A DNA stretch of 64,000 nt from Tepidiphilus olei. Its GTDB lineage: Bacteria > Pseudomonadota > Gammaproteobacteria > Burkholderiales > Rhodocyclaceae. Below, one piece after another: positions 46,500 through 55,413 of this stretch. A program made the position numbers and the translations under genes. The stretch lies in the NCBI RefSeq assembly GCF_006980705.1, contig NZ_SBHO01000003.1, forward strand, positions 1-64,000, given 5' to 3'. Each line of letters opens with the position of its first letter. Within the stretch, counting starts at the first letter, position 1. Below the pieces are notes generated by a model. It did no database searches. It saw only the letters and a program-made list of their open reading frames with translations, and had not been told where the DNA came from.

Positions 46500-46665
46500 G
46501 TCGGTTTTGGTGTCGGGAGAGAGATTTTTTCGGCGAACTGCGCTTCGACGTCCATGGCCCCGTGCAGCACCCGCACGATCCGCACCAGGCCAGGCTCTTC
46601 AAAAAACAGCACGAGGTAGTTGCCGTATCCGCTTCGGCCTGCGGCAGAAAGATAAGCCGTACCAA
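46500..46665 (-). pseudogene. ParE toxin remnant, internally deleted and frameshifted
   Basis: The frame opens right after the parD stop with a TTG and gives VRLIFLPQAEAD, the normal ParE start. It then jumps to YGNYLVLFFEEPGLVRIVRV and LHGAMDVEAQF, the normal ParE end, which is in another frame. About 50 residues of the middle are missing. A full ParE has about 95-100 residues. The toxin must be inactive. Confidence 0.75.
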
Positions 46666-46935
46666 TCAGGTTCTTTCGGCCGCTTCAGCCATGGCGAGAT
46701 ACTTCGCCTCCAGCCGGTCGAACACTTCTTCCTCCGAAAGATCCGGTCCGCTGGCCAGACCCACCGCCACGGCTTCGCGCAGGGCTTGCAGCTTGGCCGC
46801 CTGTTCGGCTTCATGCTCTTCGAGCAGGCGCAGTCCGGCGCGCACCACTTCGCTGGCGTTGTTGAAACGGCCCGACTCCACCAGCTGGCGGATGAAGGCT
46901 TCGAAATGGGGGCTGAGTGCCACACTGGTCGGCAT
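46666..46935 (-). CDS. parD: ParD-family antitoxin
   Basis: An 89-residue ribbon-helix-helix protein. The N-terminus (MPTSVALSPHFEAFIRQLVE) and GRFNNASEVVRAGLRLLEEHE are typical ParD. The C-terminal helix would bind ParE. The gene is intact and has a strong promoter, although the toxin downstream is broken. Confidence 0.9.
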   Translation of the reverse strand: MPTSVALSPHFEAFIRQLVESGRFNNASEVVRAGLRLLEEHEAEQAAKLQALREAVAVGLASGPDLSEEEVFDRLEAKYLAMAEAAERT

Positions 46936-46965
46936 TGCAGTATCTCCTGATGACTAACAACAGTT

Positions 46966-46994
46966 ATTAAAATCGGCCCACAGTCCCTTGTCAA
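46966..46994 (-). promoter_or_regulatory. Sigma-70 promoter of parD
   Basis: On the minus strand TTGACA (46994 to 46989) is separated by exactly 17 nt from TTTAAT (46971 to 46966). Transcription would begin about 25 nt before the parD ATG. It is placed between the GST stop and parD. Confidence 0.65.
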
Positions 46995-47015
46995 GGTTCG
47001 TCTTGCCGCAAGCGC

Positions 47016-47861
47016 TCAGGAAACGAGGAAATCTTCCGGTCCGTGCCGCTCGGGCAGGCGCAGCGATTCCGGTCCGCGGATGCGGTTGACGCGGCGGCCG
47101 CGCTGGACGGCGGGGCGCTCGGCGAGTTCGTTGGCCCAGCGCACCACGTTCTTGTAGCTGTGGACCTGCAGGAACTCGGCGGCGTCGTAGAGGTTTTCCA
47201 GGATGAGGCCGCCGTACCAGGGCCAGATGGCCATGTCGGCGATGGTGTATTCGTCGCCGATCATGAAGCGGCGTTGGGCGAGGTTGCGGTCGAGCACGTC
47301 GAGCTGGCGCTTGACTTCCATGGCGAAGCGGTCGATGGGGTATTGCAGCTTGATGGGCGCGTAGGCGTAGAAGTGCCCGAAGCCTCCGCCCAGGTAGGGG
47401 GCGGAACCCACTTGCCAGAAGAGCCAGGAGAGGCACTCGGCCCGCGGAGCACCCGAGGCGGGGAGGAATTGGCCGAATTTTTCCGCCAGATAGACCAGGA
47501 TGGCGCCGGATTCGAACACCCGCGTCGGAGGATTGGTGCTGCGGTCGAGCAGGGCCGGAATCTTGGAGTTGGGGTTGATGGCGACGAACCCGGTCGAGAA
47601 TTGCTCGCCTTTCATGATGTCGATGGGCCAGGCGTCGTATTCGGCATCGGCGTGGCCGGCTTCGAGCAGCTCTTCGAAGAGGATGGTGACTTTTTGGCCG
47701 TTGGGCGTGCCGAGCGAGTAGAGCTGGTGGGGGTGCTTGCCCACGGGCAGCTCGGCTTCGTGCGTGGGCCCGGCCACGGGGCGGTTGATGCTGGCGAATC
47801 GTCCGCCGCTGGGTTGTTCCCACTTCCAGACGCGCGGCGGGGTATAGGCTTGATCGGTCAT
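47016..47861 (-). CDS. yghU: Glutathione S-transferase, YghU-like
   Basis: A 281-residue protein. WKWEQPSGGRFASINRPVAG at the N-terminus, then a thioredoxin-fold domain (HQLYSLGTPNGQKVTILFEE, SKIPALLD, VFESGAILVYLAEKFG) and a helical domain (FMIGDEYTIADMAIWPWYG) match YghU. YghU has disulfide-bond reductase activity and binds two glutathiones. ATG 47861 is chosen; a longer frame to 47942 would overlap the DUF2442 gene. Its last codons are duplicated at 46400-46477. Confidence 0.92.
   Translation of the reverse strand: MTDQAYTPPRVWKWEQPSGGRFASINRPVAGPTHEAELPVGKHPHQLYSLGTPNGQKVTILFEELLEAGHADAEYDAWPIDIMKGEQFSTGFVAINPNSKIPALLDRSTNPPTRVFESGAILVYLAEKFGQFLPASGAPRAECLSWLFWQVGSAPYLGGGFGHFYAYAPIKLQYPIDRFAMEVKRQLDVLDRNLAQRRFMIGDEYTIADMAIWPWYGGLILENLYDAAEFLQVHSYKNVVRWANELAERPAVQRGRRVNRIRGPESLRLPERHGPEDFLVS
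47028..47103 (-). repeat. 3' end of the glutathione transferase gene (copy B of the direct repeat)
   Basis: This 76-bp stretch is the intact counterpart of 46400-46477. It encodes the end of YghU (from about GRRVNRIRG onwards) and reaches close to the stop at 47016. Confidence 0.75.
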
Positions 47862-47934
47862 GGGGGGCTCCAGTGTCGGGGGTAGTAGGAGACGAGGGCA
47901 AACGTTCACGGATTCTGCGACCTGGTGCTTCGTT

Positions 47935-48249
47935 TCAGCCATGAATCAGGGCAGTCCGCGAACCGAATTCACCTTGTAACACGGCGGGAAGAAAGAGATC
48001 GACATCGCGTCGTGGCCAATGCAGCCCCAGTCCGGATGGGCTGATTTCGATGGCGGCAAGCTCTTCTGCCGTGGCATCGCCCAATCCGGGAACGCGGTCA
48101 GGAGGAAAAGAAATTTCCATGCCCGTATTGAGACCAATGACGATGCGGTTTTTTGCGGGGTCATAGTGTGCGCAGATCGCATGACCGCGTTGCCGCAATT
48201 CCTCCATCCTTTGCTGGGCCTGAATGAAAGATTCTTCAGTAATCTCCAT
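47935..48249 (-). CDS. DUF2442 family protein
   Basis: A 104-residue protein. The first half is a helix-rich MEITEESFIQAQQRMEELRQ, and the second a DUF2442-like domain (KNRIVIGLNTGMEISFPP, AEELAAIEISPSGLGLHWP, VDLFLPAVLQG). DUF2442 and DUF4160 genes occur together as a putative toxin-antitoxin type pair. It overlaps the DUF4160 gene by 14 nt. Confidence 0.82.
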   Translation of the reverse strand: MEITEESFIQAQQRMEELRQRGHAICAHYDPAKNRIVIGLNTGMEISFPPDRVPGLGDATAEELAAIEISPSGLGLHWPRRDVDLFLPAVLQGEFGSRTALIHG

Positions 48250-48484
48250 GAATTTGCCTCCATTGGTGGCAGAGTGTAGCCAGCCGGTCGGCCAGCATTT
48301 TCCGGATTCGGTTGAGTGACTGTCGATCGAATCCGAAGGTGAGCCGAAGTTCTGGCGGACCGTCGGGGCAGTGCAGGTCGAAAGTCGCTTCTCGCCCGCT
48401 GTCAATTATATGGACATGAGCTGGACGGTGATCGTTCGTATAGATGACGATCCTCAAAGAGCCTTGGCGCAATACGGTCGGCAT
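48236..48484 (-). CDS. DUF4160 family protein
   Basis: An 82-residue protein starting MPTVLRQGSLRIVIYTNDHR, with PAHVHIIDSGREA and a C-terminal RKMLADRLATLCHQWRQIH. The short R-I-V-I-Y-x-N-D-H-x-P-x-H-V-H pattern is diagnostic of DUF4160. It pairs with DUF2442 and lies 10 nt after lutC. Confidence 0.85.
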   Translation of the reverse strand: MPTVLRQGSLRIVIYTNDHRPAHVHIIDSGREATFDLHCPDGPPELRLTFGFDRQSLNRIRKMLADRLATLCHQWRQIHGDY

Positions 48485-48494
48485 CCGGGCACCG

Positions 48495-49184
48495 TCATTC
48501 TGAAAAAATCACCACATGCACCCGTCTCGGTCCATGCGCGCCGAGCTGGATCGTCTGTTCGACGTCGCCCGTGCGGGAGGGGCCGGCGACGAAGTTGATG
48601 GTGCGCGGCAGCCGCTCGCGCCAGTCGCCGCCAGCGGGAGCGAGGTGGTGGCGCAGGCGCTGCCAGAGGTCTTCGAAGTGGCGCACGATGGTGGCAGCGT
48701 CGAGTAGGATGAAGTGGTTGTCGGGCACGAAGAGGTGGGTGACGGGGCTTTCCGGGCCGGAGAGGAAGGCGAGGTTGCCGACTTCGGCAATGCCGGCAAA
48801 CGCGAGGCTCACGGCGCTCTGGGTGTCGATGCCGGCGGGGCCGGGGTCGAGGGACCAGTCGGCGGGCCAGGGGAGTTCGAGCAGGGGCCGGGCGGCGTGG
48901 GTGGGGGGAGGGAGGTCGTGTTCGCGGCACCAAGCGACGAGGTGCTCGACCGCGGATGCTTTCGTGGGCACGAGGGCGCTGGTGCCGCCGCGGGCTTCCC
49001 AGCGCCGGCGCCAGCGTTCGACCAGATCTTCGTCGGGCACGGCAATGCGCGGGTGCACCGGGGGCAAGGGGAATTCGGGCGCGGGCGGGGCGGCGTCACG
49101 GCCGAGGTTGCGGCGAATCGCGCCGAGCACGGTGTCGCGGCGTCGGGCGGCGAGGGCGGGGTCGAGGGGATCGGGTTCGTTCAT
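48495..49184 (-). CDS. lutC: LutC, LUD-domain lactate utilisation protein
   Basis: A 229-residue LUD-domain protein with AVSLAFAGIAEVGNLAFLSG and LFVPDNHFILLDAATIVRHF, then INFVAGPSRTGDVEQTIQLG near the end, the family signature. It forms the L-lactate dehydrogenase complex with LutA and LutB. ATG 49184 overlaps the lutB stop by 4 nt. Confidence 0.9.
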   Translation of the reverse strand: MNEPDPLDPALAARRRDTVLGAIRRNLGRDAAPPAPEFPLPPVHPRIAVPDEDLVERWRRRWEARGGTSALVPTKASAVEHLVAWCREHDLPPPTHAARPLLELPWPADWSLDPGPAGIDTQSAVSLAFAGIAEVGNLAFLSGPESPVTHLFVPDNHFILLDAATIVRHFEDLWQRLRHHLAPAGGDWRERLPRTINFVAGPSRTGDVEQTIQLGAHGPRRVHVVIFSE

Positions 49185-50587
49185 TCGTCGCGGCCTTTGG
49201 CGTGCCAGAGTTCGAGGAAGGTACGGCCAGCGGGGGCGGGGAGGTCGCGCGCGTCCGTCCATGCGTGGAGTCCTGTCAGGCGGCGGATGCGTCCTTTTCG
49301 GCCGAGGGTGGCAAGCAGCCGCACGGCGAGGCGCTCGAGCCCGTGGTAGAGGGCGGGGCGTTCGGCGGCGCGCTGCCACAGGGCCTTGACGCGCTGCTCC
49401 GCCGGGGGGTGCAGGCCGTCGCGCTGCTGGGCGTGGCGTACTTCGCGGATGAGATCGGGCAGGGGGATTTTCACCGGGCAGACTTCGCCGCAGCGGCCGT
49501 TGAGGGTGCAGGCGTTGGGGAGGTCGTAGGCGGTGTCGAGCCCGACGAAGAGCGGCGTGAGCACCGAACCCATGGGGCCGGGGTAGACCCAGCCGTAGGC
49601 GTGCCCGCCGATGGCCCCATAGACGGGGCAATGGTTCATGCAGGCGCCGCAGCGGATGCAGCGCAGCATGGGGCGCCAGGGGCCGCCGAGCATGCGGCTG
49701 CGGCCGTTGTCGACGAGCACGACGTGGTATTCCTGCGGACCGTCGGGATCGTCGGCGCGGCGCGGGCCCATGGAGTAGGTGGTGTAGGTTTCGCTGTCCT
49801 GCCCGGTGGCGCTGCGCGCGAGCAGCCGCAGGAAGAGGGTGGCGTCTTCCAGGGTGGGGACGATTTTCTCGATGCCGGCGGTGACGATGTGCACGCGGGC
49901 GAGCGACTGCGTGAGGTCGCCGTTGCCCTCGTTGGTGACGATGACGGAGGCGCCGGTCTCGGCGATGAGGAAGTTCGCGCCGGTGATGCCGACGTCGGTG
50001 CGGAAGAACTTGCGCCGTAGCTGCAGCCGCGCCTCGGTGACGAGCTCGGGGACGGTGGTCTTCGGCGGGCCGCCGTGGTGTTCGGCGAAGAGTTCGGCGA
50101 TCTGTTCCCTGGTTTTGTGTACGGCCGGAGCGATGATGTGCGAGGGGGGCTCCTTGGCGAGCTGCACGATGTATTCGCCCAGATCGGTTTCGATCACTTC
50201 GAGCCCGTCGGCGGCGAGCGCTTCGTTGAGTCCGATCTCTTCGGAGACCATGGATTTGCCCTTGGCCACCGTCTTGGCACCAGCGCGCCGGCATAGGGCG
50301 AGCACAATGGCGCGGGCTTCTTCGGTGTCGCGCGCCCAGTGGACCTGACCGCCCAAGGCGTGTACGCGCGCTTCGAAGCGTTCGAGCCAGAGGTCGAGCT
50401 CGGAGAGGATCTCGTCCTTGCGGGCGCTGGCGGCTTCGCGCAGGGCCTCGAACTCGGGGACTTCGGCGATGGCCTTGGCGCGCTTGCCGATGAACCCGTC
50501 GGCGGCTTTGGCGAGCGCGCGCTGCAGGTTGGGGTCGTGCAGCGCGAAAGTGGCACGGGGGACGAACTCACGGGTACGGATCTGCAT
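49181..50587 (-). CDS. lutB: LutB, iron-sulfur lactate utilisation protein
   Basis: A 468-residue protein. An N-terminal LUD domain (KTVAKGKSMVSEEIGLNEAL, GITGANFLIAETGASVIVTN) is followed by two 4Fe-4S sites, CIRCGACMNHCPVY and CTLNGRCGEVCPV. It carries electrons in the LutABC lactate dehydrogenase. ATG 50587 follows lutA by 13 nt. Confidence 0.93.
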   Translation of the reverse strand: MQIRTREFVPRATFALHDPNLQRALAKAADGFIGKRAKAIAEVPEFEALREAASARKDEILSELDLWLERFEARVHALGGQVHWARDTEEARAIVLALCRRAGAKTVAKGKSMVSEEIGLNEALAADGLEVIETDLGEYIVQLAKEPPSHIIAPAVHKTREQIAELFAEHHGGPPKTTVPELVTEARLQLRRKFFRTDVGITGANFLIAETGASVIVTNEGNGDLTQSLARVHIVTAGIEKIVPTLEDATLFLRLLARSATGQDSETYTTYSMGPRRADDPDGPQEYHVVLVDNGRSRMLGGPWRPMLRCIRCGACMNHCPVYGAIGGHAYGWVYPGPMGSVLTPLFVGLDTAYDLPNACTLNGRCGEVCPVKIPLPDLIREVRHAQQRDGLHPPAEQRVKALWQRAAERPALYHGLERLAVRLLATLGRKGRIRRLTGLHAWTDARDLPAPAGRTFLELWHAKGRDE

Positions 50588-50600
50588 GGGATCGCTCCGT

Positions 50601-51365
50601 TCAGGCCTGGCCGATGCCGGGGCCGTCGGCGAGGCCAGCGAGCACTTCGACCGTGTGATAGACGCGCACCGGGGCGCAGATGCGGGAAAGCCGACCGGCG
50701 AGGTGCAGGAGGCAGCCGAGGTCGCCGCCGAGCACGACCTCCGCGCGCGTGGCAAGGAGCCGTTGTACCTTGTTCTCGGCCAGGCGCTCGGAGAGGGCGG
50801 GGTATTTGACGCTGAAGGTACCGCCGAATCCGCAGCAGACTTCGCGCTCTTCGGCTTCGACAAGTTGCAGCCCTTCGACGCGGGCAAGGAGCGCGCGTGG
50901 CGCTTCGCGGATGCCGAGCTGGCGCAGCCCCGAGCAGCTGTCGTGGTAGGTGACGCGATGGGGGAAGCGGCTGCGGATGTGCTCAGCACCAACCCGTTCG
51001 TGGAGAAAGGTGAGGAGTTCCCAGGATTTGTCGGCAAGCGCCTGGGCGCGGCCGGCCCAGAGCGGGTCGTCGCGTAGCAGCCGGGGGTAGTCGTACTTGA
51101 GGGTGGCAAGGCACGAGCCGGAGGGAGCCACGAGGGCGTCGAACGCCTCGAATTGCGCGATGGTGCGCCGTGCGAGCGCCCGGGCGGCGTCTTCGTCGCC
51201 GCCGTTGTAGGCGGGCTGACCGCAGCAGGTCTGCTCGCGCGGAACTTCGACCCGCCAGCCGGCGTCTTCGAGGAGCCGCGCGGCGGCGAAGCCGATGTTG
51301 GGCCGCATCGCGTTCATCAGGCAGGTGGCGAAGAGACCGACGGTACCGGCACGACAAAGGGGCAT
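50601..51365 (-). CDS. lutA: LutA, CCG-domain lactate utilisation protein
   Basis: A 254-residue protein with two CCG domains: TCCGQPAYNGGD and VCCGFGGTFSVKYP, plus YHDSCSGLRQLG. It resembles GlcF and LutA and likely binds 4Fe-4S clusters. It heads the lutABC operon. ATG 51365 is chosen; the upstream frame is antisense to the ygiQ start region. Confidence 0.92.
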   Translation of the reverse strand: MPLCRAGTVGLFATCLMNAMRPNIGFAAARLLEDAGWRVEVPREQTCCGQPAYNGGDEDAARALARRTIAQFEAFDALVAPSGSCLATLKYDYPRLLRDDPLWAGRAQALADKSWELLTFLHERVGAEHIRSRFPHRVTYHDSCSGLRQLGIREAPRALLARVEGLQLVEAEEREVCCGFGGTFSVKYPALSERLAENKVQRLLATRAEVVLGGDLGCLLHLAGRLSRICAPVRVYHTVEVLAGLADGPGIGQA

Positions 51366-51379
51366 GGGCAGTTCGCTCC

Positions 51380-51391
51380 AGGAACGTTCCT
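51380..51391. promoter_or_regulatory. Perfect 12-bp palindrome between lutA and ygiQ
   Basis: AGGAACGTTCCT is a perfect palindrome 14 nt before the lutA ATG. It could be an operator for a dimeric regulator of the lut genes. A plus-strand GATAAT (51399-51404) next to it would be the -10 of ygiQ. Confidence 0.4.
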
Positions 51392-51398
51392 TGTGTAG

Positions 51399-51404
51399 GA
51401 TAAT
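51399..51404 (+). promoter_or_regulatory. -10 box for ygiQ
   Basis: GATAAT lies 43 nt before the ygiQ ATG with no clear -35. It sits within the 82-nt divergent gap. Confidence 0.35.
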
Positions 51405-51447
51405 GGGAATCGATGGACCCGGCAAGGCGGGCGAAGGATGAGGAACG

Positions 51448-53528
<2,081 letters not shown>

Positions 53529-53529
<1 letters not shown>

Positions 53530-54233
53530 TGTCCACGCTCCGAATGGGTCTGCGCGAAGGGGGCCGTGAAATTCTGGCCTTTTCCCTCGGGCTGGTGCCT
53601 TGGGCGATCGCCACGGGCATCGCCATGCGCGCCAGCGGCCTCTCGATCGGCGAATCCTTGGCGATGAACGTGCTCGTTTTCGCGGCGACCGCCCAGCTGG
53701 GCACTTTGCCGCTGCTCGTGAGCGAGGCTCCGGTGTGGCTGATCCTGGCCACCGCGGCGATCTTGAACCTGCGTTTCGTCATCTACAGCGCGGCGATGGC
53801 CCCGGCGTTCCACGATCAACCTTGGGCGCGCCGCGCCTTGGGTAGTTATCTGCTCGTGGATGTGGTCTTCCTCGTCCAGGGACCCGGTCTGCTCCAGGAA
53901 CAGGACGCCCAGCGACGTTGGGGGCGTTTCCTCGGCGCCGGCCTGTGGTGCTGGGGGACGTGGCAGATCGCTTCGCTCGTCGGGATCGTGGGGGCGAGTT
54001 GGGTGCCGGAGCACTGGTCGCTGGGATTCATGGGAACCATTGCCCTGTTGGTGCTGCTCGTCCCCATGTGCCGGGAACGGGTGATGCTGGTCACGGCTTT
54101 GGCTGCCGGTGCGTCGGCTTTGCTGCTGCGGGATTTGCCGCTGCGTACCGGGGTGATCGCCGCCGTGATCGTCGGCTTGGTGGCGGGCTATCTTTTCGAA
54201 CGGCGACAGCAAGGCGTTGCTCGGGAGCGATGA
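53529..54233 (+). CDS. azlC: AzlC family branched-chain amino acid exporter subunit
   Basis: A 234-residue membrane protein with about six hydrophobic segments. LGLVPWAIATGIAMRASGLS and AATAQLGTLPLLVS are AzlC marks, as is LNLRFVIYSAAMAP. With AzlD it exports branched-chain amino acids. The ATG shares a base with the ygiQ stop. Confidence 0.88.
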
Positions 54234-54556
54234 TGGGTGAGTGGCGACTCTATGGGATCTTCGCATTGATGTTCTTTGCCACCTGGCTCACCCGGGGGGC
54301 GTTCCTGCTCGCGGGCGAGCGGGTGCGTCTGCCGGCGGGCATGCAGCGCTTCCTGCGCTTCGCGCCAGCGGCGGCGCTGGGTGCGCTGATCGCGCCGGAA
54401 CTGGTGGGGGGGACGGGACAGCCATTGGATTTTCTCTCGCCGCGCCTCGTTGCCGCCGCGGCGGTGGTGCTCGTGGTGCTTCGCTGGCGCAATCCGTGGG
54501 TGCCTTTCCTCGCGGGGATGGGCGTGTTGCTCGCCCTGCAGCATCTGGGGGGGTGA
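54230..54556 (+). CDS. azlD: AzlD family branched-chain amino acid exporter subunit
   Basis: A 108-residue protein with four likely membrane helices (LYGIFALMFFATWLTRGAFL, AAALGALIAPELVGG, LVAAAAVVLVVLRW, AGMGVLLALQHLGG). It overlaps azlC by 4 nt and is the small partner subunit. An ATG at 54233 is an alternative start. Confidence 0.88.
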   Translation: MMGEWRLYGIFALMFFATWLTRGAFLLAGERVRLPAGMQRFLRFAPAAALGALIAPELVGGTGQPLDFLSPRLVAAAAVVLVVLRWRNPWVPFLAGMGVLLALQHLGG

Positions 54557-54557
54557 G

Positions 54558-55367
54558 ATGCCTGAACTGCCCGAAGTGGAGGCGGTGCGCCGCGGCGTGG
54601 AGGAGCGCCTCGTCGGGAAAATCCTGACGGAAGTGCGGGTGCGCGAGCCGCGCCTGCGCCGGCCGGTTCCTTCGCTCGCCTCCTGGGTCGGGCGGCGGCT
54701 GCTGCGGGTGGAGCGGCGGGGAAAGTATCTGCTGTGGCGCTTCGACGAGGGGACGCTGCTCGTGCATCTGGGCATGAGCGGGCGGATCGCGTTTGTGGCG
54801 CCGGACGTGCCGCCGGGGCGGCACGATCACCTGGATTTTCTGTTTGCAGAAACTTTGCTGCGCTATACCGACCCGCGGCGTTTCGGCCTCGTCGAGCCAC
54901 TCGATGCAGCCGCCGAACGGACCCTGGAGGCGCGCCTGGGGCTCGAGCCGTGGGACGAGCGGCTCACCCCGGCTTGGGCCCGCGCCAAGGTGCAGGGACG
55001 GCGGCGGGCGGTCAAGGAAGTGCTGCTCGCGGGCGACGTGGTGGTGGGGGCGGGCAACATCTACGCCTGCGAAGCGCTCTTTCTTGCCGGTATCCCGCCG
55101 GGTCGGCCGGCGGAGTCGCTCGACGAGGGCGATTGGGCGCGGCTGATCGCGGCGCTGCGCGCGGTGTTCGAGGCGGCGATCGCCGCCGGCGGCACGACCC
55201 TGCGCGATCACCGCACGGTGGAGGGCAAGGGAGGCGAATATCGCGGCCGGCTCGCGGTGTATGGGCGCGAAGGGGAGCCGTGTCCGCGCTGCGCTACGCC
55301 GGTGCGCCGGGTGACACAAGGAGGACGGGGTACCTTTTTCTGTCCCTCGTGCCAACGCAGTGGATGA
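54558..55367 (+). CDS. mutM: Formamidopyrimidine-DNA glycosylase
   Basis: A 269-residue protein. The N-terminus PELPEVEAVRRGVE provides the catalytic Pro1 and Glu2, ERRGKYLLW the key Lys, and the end has a zinc finger with C-x2-C and C-x2-C (CPRCATPVRR, FFCPSCQ). It removes 8-oxoguanine and formamidopyrimidines. It starts 1 nt after azlD. Confidence 0.95.
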   Translation: MPELPEVEAVRRGVEERLVGKILTEVRVREPRLRRPVPSLASWVGRRLLRVERRGKYLLWRFDEGTLLVHLGMSGRIAFVAPDVPPGRHDHLDFLFAETLLRYTDPRRFGLVEPLDAAAERTLEARLGLEPWDERLTPAWARAKVQGRRRAVKEVLLAGDVVVGAGNIYACEALFLAGIPPGRPAESLDEGDWARLIAALRAVFEAAIAAGGTTLRDHRTVEGKGGEYRGRLAVYGREGEPCPRCATPVRRVTQGGRGTFFCPSCQRSG

Positions 55368-55413
55368 GGGGCATGGTAAGCTTATATGGTGTTTCCATGC
55401 CTGGGGATCGGCG

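Noticed and set aside
46954-47901. A 315-codon Arg/Pro-rich frame on the minus strand
   Set aside because: It is the out-of-frame reading of the yghU gene on the same strand.
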